13,398 bases of DNA from a bacterium (GTDB lineage: Bacteria > Electryoneota > RPQS01), in contig JAHIZR010000005.1 in assembly GCA_018814465.1 (NCBI GenBank), forward strand, positions 1 through 13,398, given 5' to 3'. A model generated the notes under the pieces. That model was not told the origin of the DNA. It made no database searches and saw only the letters and a list, made by a program, of their open reading frames with translations. The position numbers were made by a program, and so were the translations under genes. Of this stretch, positions 1 through 6,193 are shown in pieces; within the stretch, counting starts at the first letter, position 1, and every line of letters starts with the position of its first letter.

Positions 1-1444
1 GCGGGTTAAAAACGGTCAGCTTGATCGCGCCCGCTTCGGCGAGATCAAAGCTGATGTTGGTCTCGGGATTGAAGGGATTCGGGTAGTTCTGATGCAGAGC
101 GTATTCAGTGACGGAGGCCGCATCGAAGTTCGGCGTGGCGGATGCTTCGGCAATCGTGCTCATAGCACCGTCGAAATCGACGGCGATCAGCTCGTAGCTG
201 TAGGTCTGGCCATTGGTCAGGTTCGCTTCCGTCCAGGTATAGGTGCTTCCGGTTGCGCGGTTGTCGGCCGTAACACGTCCGACAGTCGTTCCATCGCGCA
301 CGATGTCAAAGCGGTCGCTGTTGGTTTCGGAAGCGGTTGTCCAGTTCAGAGTCACGGAAGCATCGCCGGAGATTGCTTCAAAGCCGGTCAGCTCGACAGG
401 CAGGGGTCGGTCGGCGACGATATCCAATTCTATATCGACACATTCATCATCGAAACCGTATTGCGAAGTAACAATATAGTACGTACCCGCAGGAAGAGTA
501 AAGTTTTCAATCAATTCACCGTCGTCATAAGGATATCCTTGATCACTTGAAAGAACACAAGGAGTAAACTCATCTATGCCTGCGCAATTTTCATAAATTG
601 CGACTTGGGTATCTCCATCACCGACAATGGTCACCTCAAGACTTATGATCGTCGTTTGTTGCTCGAGATTCATTTCGTAGACAACATCGCGGTCGGATGC
701 CCAATAGGGATTAAAAAATCCACCACATTCATAGTTCGCTCCACCCTCATAAATACCTTCTACGATGTTCATAGCGAAGTAGGTGTTCTCAACGTGATTG
801 TAGTGATAATATCCGCCTTCGTAATCACCTGCCGGGATAAGGATCGGATCTTCGCAGTAGTCTCTGGTTCCCGGAGGACAGGGATCGGTAATCGGTAAAC
901 ACTCAATGGTTATATGATACGGAATGTCCGGCAGGCATCTGCCGTCGTCATCCAATGTCGCGTTTGGATTATAGCGTACCACCTTAATTTTGAAGAATTC
1001 ATCGCTATCAGTGTCATTTGTTCTCTCGAGATCTTCGGTAGTATATGCACCGCCATAGTTGCACGCGTCATTCCGCCATTTCCACTTGACTCCATTTAGT
1101 AGTCCTCCGTCGCATCCGCGAAACCGGATTACCATTGAGTTATGAGCGGGCAAAAAGACTCTGTACCAGTCGTCCGATGTTTCGGATGCCCAGGCATAGA
1201 TTTCATCAAAGACGCCTGTTCCGGCAACCGGGCAGCCAAGCAGAGTTGGATCCGGGCTGTCGCAGTAATTGTTGTTATCCCAGTCTTCAATCGGGTAATC
1301 GTTCGGAGAGCAGGGATAGTCGAGATCTCGCCCGACAGCTTCAGGATTATTGGGTCCTGCTTCATCAGGATACTTGCAATCGGCGGCAATAGCGGAGCCT
1401 GCCGCGAGTGCCAGACACATCACAAAAAGAATTAGCTTTTTCAT
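1..1444 (-). CDS. Secreted Cys-rich protein with C-terminal NYPNPFNP sorting tail (3' end cut off by window)
   Basis: An open minus-strand frame starts at the ATG at 1442-1444 and runs without a stop to position 1 (481 codons visible), so the C-terminus lies outside the window. An AGGAAG ribosome-binding site lies just upstream of the ATG. Residues 1-21 form a signal peptide (MKKLILFVMCLALAAGSAIA, then ADCKYPD). Residues about 22-180 are acidic and Cys-rich. Residues about 180-340 resemble pre-peptidase C-terminal (PPC-like) beta domains (LPAGTYYIVTS). Residues about 346-440 look like a fibronectin type III module (VTLNWTTASETNSDRFDIVR). From about 449 the sequence ALHQNYPNPFNPETNISFDL is the FlgD-like/Por-type C-terminal sorting tail of FCB bacteria. 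This implies export through the Sec system, then cell-surface display or release by a type IX-like route. No catalytic motif is visible; a structural or adhesive role is the safest guess. The domain assignments were made by eye. Confidence 0.9.
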   Translation of the reverse strand, partial: MKKLILFVMCLALAAGSAIAADCKYPDEAGPNNPEAVGRDLDYPCSPNDYPIEDWDNNNYCDSPDPTLLGCPVAGTGVFDEIYAWASETSDDWYRVFLPAHNSMVIRFRGCDGGLLNGVKWKWRNDACNYGGAYTTEDLERTNDTDSDEFFKIKVVRYNPNATLDDDGRCLPDIPYHITIECLPITDPCPPGTRDYCEDPILIPAGDYEGGYYHYNHVENTYFAMNIVEGIYEGGANYECGGFFNPYWASDRDVVYEMNLEQQTTIISLEVTIVGDGDTQVAIYENCAGIDEFTPCVLSSDQGYPYDDGELIENFTLPAGTYYIVTSQYGFDDECVDIELDIVADRPLPVELTGFEAISGDASVTLNWTTASETNSDRFDIVRDGTTVGRVTADNRATGSTYTWTEANLTNGQTYSYELIAVDFDGAMSTIAEASATPNFDAASVTEYALHQNYPNPFNPETNISFDLAEAGAIKLTVFNP

Positions 1445-2198
1445 CTTTGACTTCCTCGGTTATTTGAAAATTGGTGAAATATTCTTCCGTAAGTTCCACA
1501 GTGCTAATATATATTAAAGACGATTGTCCTCCCACAAAATCCTCGAAATGTATTTAAACTCTCCGGCGTCGCACTGTTTTCACGATGCGTAGTTAATATA
1601 CTGCGAAGCGCGTCCGTAGAAATAGTAACTATACTTTTATCCCAGCTCGTCTATAGTTACTATAGTCTATTCAGGTTCGAGGAGAGGCATCTGCTGTTTC
1701 AAGAAAATTACAGCACCGGGTCAGAAATATAATGCTGATCAAACCTCTGCCCTCGAATGTTGAGTGACAATATAATCCGGGTTGATGTTGGAACAAAGCA
1801 TCCTGCAACATGAATCTCTCATCGCGGAACATGAAGTATGACTGCATGTTGTTTTAGAGGTGTATATCAGCAGTTGTAATTGTGATTGAAGAATTCGTTT
1901 ACGTTTACTCCGCGATTAATCTGCATTTATAAAATGAAAGCACAGGAAAGTGGAGTTTTCAACGGAGGTCGGATGTTAGCAGTTAAAAGTTAAAGTTCAA
2001 GCCGTAATTAACAATATATAGGATGAACGCCTCCGCCCTCTCGAATTCGAGCTGAAGGTCTTGTCAATCAGAACAGGCGTGTGAACCGTTGCCGCAACCG
2101 GGGCATTCGTATAGTTTGGAAGCTGTAGGATGCTTCCCTCGGCTCTTTTATTTTTCGCATGAGAGTATTATCTTAGTCTATCTTCCAAAGAGGCAGCA
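1445..2198. other. 754-bp gene-free intergenic region
   Basis: No convincing ORF is present on either strand. The AT-rich stretch holds the divergent upstream regions of the minus-strand secreted protein and the plus-strand AhpD-like gene. It contains a pair of ATAGTWACTAT palindromes (annotated separately) and a weak hairpin GGAAGC/GCTTCC at 2118-2137, followed only loosely by T-rich DNA. On the minus strand, TTGTGG followed about 17 bp later by ATATAT (about 1500-1540) could be the promoter of the secreted-protein gene. This is weak, because the sequence there is generally AT-rich. Confidence 0.6.
1622..1663. promoter_or_regulatory. Paired 11-bp palindromes ATAGTWACTAT (operator-like)
   Basis: ATAGTAACTAT at 1622-1632 and ATAGTTACTAT at 1653-1663 are each palindromic except for the central base. 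Their centres (1627 and 1658) are 31 bp apart, about three helical turns, which places both sites on one face of the DNA. Read together, 1622-1633 and 1652-1663 also form a perfect 12-bp inverted repeat with an 18-nt loop. The right-hand copy extends to a 15-bp palindrome (CTATAGTTACTATAG, 1651-1665). This layout is typical of cooperative dimer binding. The pair lies about 180 bp upstream of the minus-strand secreted-protein gene. No binding family is assigned. Confidence 0.45.
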
Positions 2199-2753
2199 AT
2201 GAGCTACATTAAACAGATTGAACCTGAACAAGCCGCCGGCAAGTTGAGGCAGTTGTATGACGAGATTCTGCAGCGGCGCGGCGGAATCGCGAATCTCTAT
2301 AAGCTGCTCAGTCTCGATACCGATCTGGCGCAGGCGAACCGGGATATGTACTGGGCTTCAATGCTCACGGACAAGGGCTTGAGTGGTCTGGAACGGGAAG
2401 TGGTGGCGGTAGCGGTAGCGGTATCTAATGAGTGTGATTACTGCTTACGGCATCATCTGGGGGCATTGCGGGAGGCGGGCGGAAGTGAGGACTTAGTCGA
2501 AAGGCTGACGGCGGGCGAGGAACCGGAAGATCAGCCGGAACGCGTCGTGCGGCTGGTGTACTATGCGCGGAAGCTGACTTTGCTGCCGGGAGCAGTTGGG
2601 AAACAAGACATCGAGGATTTGCGGGAGGTAGGATTAAAAGACCTTGAAATTATGCAGTCTGCTCAGATTATCGGCTATTACAACTATGCGAACCGGCTGG
2701 CCAACGGGCTGGGGGTGGAGATTGAAGCAGAATGCAGTGAATCGGGTATTTAA
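2199..2753 (+). CDS. AhpD-like carboxymuconolactone decarboxylase family protein (peroxidase-related)
   Basis: This 184-aa protein has the AhpD/CMD-family signature ECDYCLRHH at residues 78-86. It provides the redox pair Cys79/Cys82 (CxxC) and His85/His86, with Glu66 upstream on the preceding helix (LSGLEREVVAVAVAVSN). AhpD-type members of the family relay electrons to or reduce peroxides through the CxxC pair. The length and the early SYIKQIEPEQAAGKLRQLYDEI segment match the peroxidase-related, YciW-like subgroup. The protein is expected to be cytoplasmic and all-helical. The start is chosen from the AAAGAGG ribosome-binding site about 7 nt before ATG. The gene appears monocistronic, with a strong terminator 60 bp downstream. 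Its partner and substrate cannot be told from the context; a role in peroxide defence would fit the NiSOD operon nearby, but that link is inference. Confidence 0.88.
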   Translation: MSYIKQIEPEQAAGKLRQLYDEILQRRGGIANLYKLLSLDTDLAQANRDMYWASMLTDKGLSGLEREVVAVAVAVSNECDYCLRHHLGALREAGGSEDLVERLTAGEEPEDQPERVVRLVYYARKLTLLPGAVGKQDIEDLREVGLKDLEIMQSAQIIGYYNYANRLANGLGVEIEAECSESGI

Positions 2754-2812
2754 AATAATGTTAGGAGTTTCGGTTTTTATTTCGTATATTGCTTTCGTTG
2801 CAGACGGAAATT

Positions 2813-2837
2813 GACCGGATGATACCGGTCTTTTTTT
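2813..2837 (+). terminator. Rho-independent terminator after the AhpD-like gene
   Basis: GACCGG (2813-2818) and CCGGTC (2825-2830) form a perfect 6-bp GC-rich stem with a 6-nt loop. Seven T residues follow (2831-2837). Confidence 0.85.
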
Positions 2838-2982
2838 GTAGGCATGCGTCGATTGTTTCCGGTTAGGCTTTGTCGTGTCAGATTCGCCGAATACGTCCCT
2901 CGTCGATATCCAAACAGTGCAGAGAATCCCCCGTGATCGAGCGAGAGACAGAATGCTCTCAACTATTTATTCCGCCGCAGGC

Positions 2983-3015
2983 TGCCGTTAAACGGCGCCG
3001 AACGGCAAATTTTTT
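2983..3015 (+). promoter_or_regulatory. Alternative hairpins with terminator-like end in the RRM gene leader
   Basis: TGCCGTT (2983-2989) pairs perfectly with AACGGCA (3001-3007), and AA plus six T follow (3010-3015), which resembles an intrinsic terminator 30 nt before the start codon. A competing smaller hairpin, GCCGTT (2984-2989) with AACGGC (2991-2996), uses the same left arm. The two folds are mutually exclusive. That would suit attenuation, cold-dependent folding or autoregulation by the encoded RNA-binding protein. The function is inferred. Confidence 0.4.
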
Positions 3016-3044
3016 CAGATTGGGACGTATTAGGAGATTCGACA

Positions 3045-3335
3045 ATGTCGAAGAAGCTTTATGTTGGTAACCTTCCGTTCAGTGCAACGGAAGACGAAAT
3101 CCGCACTCTTTTCAGTGAGTACGGTACCGTTGACACCGTGGAATTGCTGATGGACCGGGACTCCGGCCGTCCCCGCGGTTTTGGTTTTGTGCAGATGAAT
3201 GAAGCGGATGCATCCCGCGCCATTTCCGGCCTTGACGGCAAGGATATGGGCGGCCGCGCCCTCCGCGTCAACGAAGCTAAGGATCGCGCCGAACGCTCTT
3301 CGCGTTCACCCCGCGAATCCCGCGATCGCTGGTAA
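3045..3335 (+). CDS. Small single-RRM RNA-binding protein
   Basis: This 96-aa protein consists of one RNA recognition motif (residues 3-80) plus a short basic, Ser/Arg-rich tail (about 81-96, RAERSSRSPRESRDRW). RNP2 is LYVGNL at residues 5-10 and RNP1 is RGFGFVQM at residues 44-51, with the aromatic residues that stack on single-stranded RNA. It matches the glycine/arginine-tailed Rbp proteins of cyanobacteria and many other bacteria, which are often cold-induced and thought to act as RNA chaperones. An AGGAG ribosome-binding site sits 8 nt before ATG. The gene has a structured leader of up to 200 nt and a strong terminator of its own, so it appears to be transcribed alone. Confidence 0.93.
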   Translation: MSKKLYVGNLPFSATEDEIRTLFSEYGTVDTVELLMDRDSGRPRGFGFVQMNEADASRAISGLDGKDMGGRALRVNEAKDRAERSSRSPRESRDRW

Positions 3336-3363
3336 ACAAAGCTGACTATCTCGTTTTGAGATA

Positions 3364-3400
3364 AACAAACCCGCGTCATTTGGCGCGGGTTTGTTGTTTT
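3364..3400 (+). terminator. Rho-independent terminator after the RRM gene
   Basis: A 12-bp perfect stem (AACAAACCCGCG at 3364-3375 with its complement at 3384-3395) encloses an 8-nt loop and is followed by GTTTT. This is a very stable terminator. The A/T-rich outer arms could also allow it to work on the minus strand. Confidence 0.9.
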
Positions 3401-3809
3401 ATGGAAAGTCTTCTTGGATAATGGAGGATGTGGAGTCGAATTTATGTCAAGAATGAGACTACGTCCGTACATAGCGTCAGGACCAACCGATTCAAAACTG
3501 GCATTGACGATATCAAAAGAGCTAATCTTCGGGGCTATGGCAGGAATTTCCAACTGCTGGAGGAGATAAAGGTACAGTCCTGTCCAAAACCAGAAAAGGC
3601 TGGAACGAAGAGTAGACTTAGGAGTAAGAAGAAAAGTAAGACCTACAGCAAACAGACATGAAGTCTCTCATGATTTCCTAAGTGTTTTATATTAAGTAAC
3701 ATGCGCGCACCATGAAACTACTTACTAATTTAAAGTAGAAACGGTGATAAATCAACTATAACGGTGAAAACGTCTGAAAATATTCCGGCTTTCTAACTCA
3801 TATTTGAAT
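3401..3809. other. Gene-free AT-rich region between the RRM gene and the NiSOD operon
   Basis: An open frame at 3428-3661 has no proper ribosome-binding site, a basic low-complexity C-terminus and no recognisable domain, so it is not called as a gene. No terminator, RNA gene or repeat is evident here. The promoter and operator of the downstream operon begin at about 3810. Confidence 0.5.
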
Positions 3810-3858
3810 TCTTGTTCTTGTCAAGGAGCTTGAACAAGACTGAGATTTTGTCTATTTT
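3810..3858 (+). promoter_or_regulatory. Predicted NiSOD operon promoter with overlapping dyad operator
   Basis: TTGAAC (3830-3835), a 17-bp spacer and TATTTT (3853-3858) form a reasonable sigma70 promoter about 55 bp upstream of the first gene. The -35 box lies inside an inverted repeat: TCTTGTTC (3810-3817) matches GAACAAGA (3832-3839), and a nested TCAAG-GAG-CTTGA occupies 3821-3833. A repressor bound there would block RNA polymerase. NiSOD genes are commonly nickel-regulated (Nur, a Fur-family protein, in Streptomyces), but this dyad does not obviously match a Nur box, so the regulator is unknown. Confidence 0.45.
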
Positions 3859-3916
3859 AGGTACAACAACAGCTTCATTTCAATTAATCCAATATACAAT
3901 TCGAAGGACTAACTCA

Positions 3917-4129
3917 ATGAAAAACATTATCGCGAAAGCTTCTTTGATGCTCGCTCCCATAGCTGCGATTGCTCATCCGGGTCATCATGACGGTGCCGAA
4001 GCCTCGACAGGCCTCCTGCATTATGCGACCTCTCCATTGCATATGATTCCGCTGACTCTGGCTGTCATCGTCGGCGGCTATCTGATTCGCCGCCGGGTTG
4101 TGGCTGCGCGCAACAAGAAAAATTCTTAA
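3917..4129 (+). CDS. 70-aa His-rich exported or membrane-anchored protein, HupE-like N-terminus
   Basis: The start is the ATG at 3917 with AAGGA 8 nt upstream; an upstream TTG in frame would add 35 unlikely residues. Residues 1-19 form a signal peptide (MKNIIAKASLMLAPIAAIA). Then come HPGHHDG (20-26), GLLH (32-35) and SPLH (39-42), a transmembrane helix at about 43-57 (MIPLTLAVIVGGYLI) and a basic tail RRRVVAARNKKNS that should stay in the cytoplasm. HPGH followed by G-LLH and a further LH recalls the metal-binding start of HupE/UreJ nickel/cobalt permeases, but only one helix is present instead of six or more. It is first in the sodN-sodX operon, 28 bp before sodN. Binding or delivery of nickel at the cell envelope is therefore the natural hypothesis; it is inferred from context and His content. 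Confidence 0.8.
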   Translation: MKNIIAKASLMLAPIAAIAHPGHHDGAEASTGLLHYATSPLHMIPLTLAVIVGGYLIRRRVVAARNKKNS

Positions 4130-4157
4130 ACTTATATTAACCGGGTAACAGACTATT

Positions 4158-4631
4158 ATGCTTAAAAAAATTATCTCGACTATTCGCAACAATCATCCCG
4201 CGCCAGCGGCGCACGCTCACTGCGATGGTCCCTGCGGGATTTATGATCCGGCTTCCGCTCGTATCGCCGCCGAAGCGGTTTTGTCAATGACCAAGAAACT
4301 TATTGCTCTAAAAGAACCGGCAGCAGGCGATAAGCAAGCCTGGCTGGATTATCATAATACTTTCGCTCGCTTTACCGCCATCAAGGAAGAACAGGCCCAT
4401 ATCGCCAAGACGGAGCTGTTAGTGCTGTGGACGGACTATTTCAAGCCGCCGCATCTGGAAGCTCATCCGAATCTGCATGACACTTTCTGGAAAGCCGCCA
4501 AGCAGTGCTCCGAGGTCAAGGTCAAGGTAGATATCGAAGCCTGCGAAAAGCTGCTGAAGATGATCGAGGAAATCCACGGCATCTTCTGGGCAACCAAGAA
4601 CCGCAAAGTTGAATGGTATACCGCCGCATAG
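4158..4631 (+). CDS. sodN: Nickel superoxide dismutase precursor
   Basis: This enzyme disproportionates superoxide to oxygen and hydrogen peroxide using one nickel ion per subunit (a hexamer in known enzymes). The nickel hook is HCDGPCGIYD at residues 21-30. After removal of the 20-residue leader it becomes the mature N-terminus, with His1 and Cys2 amide/thiolate plus Cys6 as nickel ligands, and Tyr9 close to the active site. The leader (MLKKIISTIRNNHPAPAAHA) is not a typical export signal; the enzyme is expected in the cytoplasm. The rest is the usual four-helix body (KEEQAHIAKTELLVLWTDYF, then HDTFWKAAKQCSEVK). The mature length is about 137 aa, somewhat longer than the 117-aa Streptomyces form. 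The ribosome-binding site is weak. It is followed directly by its maturation protease. Confidence 0.96.
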   Translation: MLKKIISTIRNNHPAPAAHAHCDGPCGIYDPASARIAAEAVLSMTKKLIALKEPAAGDKQAWLDYHNTFARFTAIKEEQAHIAKTELLVLWTDYFKPPHLEAHPNLHDTFWKAAKQCSEVKVKVDIEACEKLLKMIEEIHGIFWATKNRKVEWYTAA

Positions 4632-4995
4632 CATCGGCGCATTGATTACCATAGGCGATTTGCGCAAAGCCGGCTGGTGCGAGCTGATCAAGCTGGCTTT
4701 CGGGCGGCGGCGGCGCTTTCGTGTCGAGGGCAACTCTATGCTGCCGCTCTTGTCGCCAAACGACGAAGTCTTAATAACAGTAAAGAGCAATGTCTCCCTG
4801 CAACGGGGAGACATTGTTGTTGCGAAGCATCCCGATGACAAGGACTTCATCCTGATCAAACAAATAGCGTCGATTGCCGAAGACGGTAAGATCGAATTGA
4901 TCGGTTTGAATCAGGAGGAAAGCACGGACAGCAGGGAGTTCGGGGAAGTTTCCCGCGAGCAGATTATCGGTAAAGTGACTTCGATATTTACGTAA
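4609..4995 (+). CDS. sodX: NiSOD maturation protease (S24/S26 type)
   Basis: SodX is a signal-peptidase-like Ser/Lys protease that removes the NiSOD leader to expose the His1 nickel ligand. With the start used here, the catalytic Ser is Ser43 in VEGNSMLP (39-46) and the likely Lys is Lys84 in FILIKQIASI (80-89). The C-terminal STDSREFGEV (105-114) matches the SxDSRxFGxV box of signal peptidase I. No hydrophobic anchor is seen, which fits a cytoplasmic protease. The start is uncertain. The TTG at 4609 overlaps sodN by 23 bp, and a TTG at 4642, 10 nt past the sodN stop, would give 117 aa. Neither has a good ribosome-binding site and no in-frame ATG precedes the active site, so translation is probably coupled to sodN. 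Confidence 0.92.
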   Translation: MNGIPPHSIGALITIGDLRKAGWCELIKLAFGRRRRFRVEGNSMLPLLSPNDEVLITVKSNVSLQRGDIVVAKHPDDKDFILIKQIASIAEDGKIELIGLNQEESTDSREFGEVSREQIIGKVTSIFT

Positions 4996-5019
4996 TATTC
5001 AGATTCCGGGCACCCGGAG

Positions 5020-5098
5020 ACGGGCGCCTCGGCGGAGAAAAATCCGAGTAGCCGGGATTCTTATCCTGATGAAGGAAGGAACGGGCGCCTCGGCGGAG
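5020..5098 (+). repeat. 18-bp direct repeat in the sodX-DUF302 gap
   Basis: ACGGGCGCCTCGGCGGAG occurs at 5020-5037 and again, identical, at 5081-5098, so the copies are 61 bp apart. The second copy supplies the GGAGG ribosome-binding site of the DUF302 gene. A TCCGGG-CA-CCCGGA inverted repeat lies just before the first copy (about 5005-5019). Confidence 0.8.
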
Positions 5099-5107
5099 GT
5101 AAAAATA

Positions 5108-5512
5108 ATGACTAAGATAAATCAATTGGCATACGGATTCGAGAAGGAACTTTCGGGAGTTGACTTTGAAGAGGCATTAGAGAGGGTGACGGAGGCTTTG
5201 CAGGGGAAAGGCTTTGGTGTGCTGACCGAAATCGACGTCAAAGCAACGATGAAGAAGAAGCTGGATAAAGAATATCCGAAGTACAAGATTCTGGGCGCCT
5301 GCAATCCGGTGCTGGCCGATCGCGCGCTAACGGCGGACAAATACATCGGCTTAATGCTGCCCTGTAATGTGGTCGTGCGCGAGGTAGCTGGCAGAGTTCT
5401 CGTGTCCGTGATGAATCCGCAGATAATGGCTTCCATGTCCGACGATCCGGAATTGCAAAAGATTGCCAGTGAAGCGGAAAAGCTCGTAAAGGAAATGCTG
5501 GTCGAGTTATAG
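5108..5512 (+). CDS. DUF302 domain protein
   Basis: This 134-aa cytoplasmic protein matches the DUF302 (TT1751-like) family, with residues 6-130 covering the whole domain. Recognisable blocks are EALERVTEALQGKGFGVLTEID (about 22-43), followed by ATMKKKL and KYKILGACNP (about 58-67), and then LPCNVVVRE (about 84-92). The biochemical role of DUF302 is unknown; some members sit in redox or sulfur-oxidation loci. The ATG at 5108 is preferred to the upstream ATG at 5069, because GGAGG lies about 8 nt before it and the extra 13 residues (EGTGASAEV...) are encoded by the direct repeat rather than by domain sequence. It is 112 bp downstream of sodX with no U-tract terminator between, so co-transcription is possible. 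A terminator follows. Confidence 0.87.
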   Translation: MTKINQLAYGFEKELSGVDFEEALERVTEALQGKGFGVLTEIDVKATMKKKLDKEYPKYKILGACNPVLADRALTADKYIGLMLPCNVVVREVAGRVLVSVMNPQIMASMSDDPELQKIASEAEKLVKEMLVEL

Positions 5513-5540
5513 GCTCGATATTCATAGACTGCAAACAAAG

Positions 5541-5567
5541 GGCGAATCCATTAAGATTCGTCTTTTT
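5541..5567 (+). terminator. Rho-independent terminator after the DUF302 gene
   Basis: GGCGAATC (5541-5548) pairs with GATTCGTC (5555-5562, one G-U) around a 6-nt loop and runs into TTTTT. Confidence 0.8.
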
Positions 5568-5677
5568 AATTATTTAGGGAACTTATTAGTAATGGAGCGG
5601 TTCACTCCTTAATCGCCGCTATTGGCGCAAGCCGCTTGTCGGCAAGCTAATTACCAACTTATTTAAGAGAGCAAGAA

Positions 5678-5962
5678 ATGATTACTGTACAATTTAACCA
5701 CCAGGTAAAGAACTTTGAGGAGTGGTTTCCGTTCTTCAAGGAGCATGCGTCGTTCCGTCAGGCGGCGGGATGCCAGGGTGCTGAAGTCTTTACCGATCCG
5801 AACGACCGGAACAATGTCACCGTTCTGCTGACTTGGGAAAACGCAGAAACGGCACAAAAATTCGCGGGTTCGAGCGAGTTGAAAGAAGTTATGAAGAAAG
5901 CGGGTGTCTTATCCGCACCTAAGGCCACGATTCTTAATAATGAGGGCAAGCTTGCCGGTTGA
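5678..5962 (+). CDS. Small ABM/Dabb-like ferredoxin-fold protein
   Basis: This 94-aa protein has the beta-alpha-beta-beta-alpha pattern of the antibiotic biosynthesis monooxygenase (ABM)/dimeric alpha-beta barrel superfamily: MITVQFNHQV strand, FEEWFPFFKEHASFRQAAG helix, AEVFTDPNDRNNVTVLLTWEN hairpin, AETAQKFAGSSELKEVMKKAGV helix, and a last strand, KATILNN. Members work as dimers in ring-cleaving, haem-degrading or signalling roles, and substrate residues are not conserved. A cofactor-binding site cannot be seen here. The start is supported by an AAGAGAG ribosome-binding site. The gene stands alone between two terminators, with a structured 5' leader (GCTTG-TCGG-CAAGC at about 5633-5646). 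Confidence 0.8.
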   Translation: MITVQFNHQVKNFEEWFPFFKEHASFRQAAGCQGAEVFTDPNDRNNVTVLLTWENAETAQKFAGSSELKEVMKKAGVLSAPKATILNNEGKLAG

Positions 5963-6001
5963 GCCGAATTCTGAAAGTTATTGGTCATTATGTCATTGTT
6001 G

Positions 6002-6027
6002 CAGCCCTCAATTCGAGGGCTGTTTTT
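6002..6027 (+). terminator. Rho-independent terminator after the ABM-like gene
   Basis: CAGCCCTC (6002-6009) and GAGGGCTG (6015-6022) form an 8-bp perfect stem with a 5-nt loop. TTTTT follows. Confidence 0.9.
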
Positions 6028-6084
6028 GTATTCAACCGCTTGTTAATACTGAGGACAAAACCTGTTTTCGAGGGTCCCTTTGAG

Positions 6085-6113
6085 TTGACATTCTCAGAGA
6101 ATTGAACTATGTT
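6085..6113 (+). promoter_or_regulatory. Sigma70-type promoter upstream of the TrpF-like gene
   Basis: A perfect -35 TTGACA (6085-6090), an exact 17-bp spacer and -10 TATGTT (6108-6113) would start a transcript at about 6120, roughly 75 nt before the gene. It lies directly after the preceding terminator. Confidence 0.6.
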
Positions 6114-6193
6114 ATAAATTGGTGTAAAACGAGAAGATAGACGTCGCCAACATCCTGCTTCGAAGGCTTTTCAGTCTCTTTCCATCCGCATCC

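Noticed and set aside
92..1435. Several plus-strand ORFs in the first 1.4 kb
   Set aside because: All are antisense to one continuous minus-strand frame with a signal peptide, FN3-like module and sorting tail.
2118..2137. Terminator upstream of the AhpD-like gene
   Set aside because: The GGAAGC/GCTTCC stem is only 6 bp, the loop is 8 nt, the T-rich stretch begins 8 nt later, and no gene ends nearby on the plus strand.
3428..3661. 77-codon ORF between the RRM terminator and the NiSOD promoter
   Set aside because: No suitably spaced ribosome-binding site (GGAGG is only 1 nt from the start), basic low-complexity sequence and no recognisable domain.
3812..3916. 35-residue N-terminal extension (TTG start) of the small His-rich protein
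   Set aside because: It would overlap the predicted promoter and operator. The ATG at 3917 has a good ribosome-binding site and begins a proper signal peptide.
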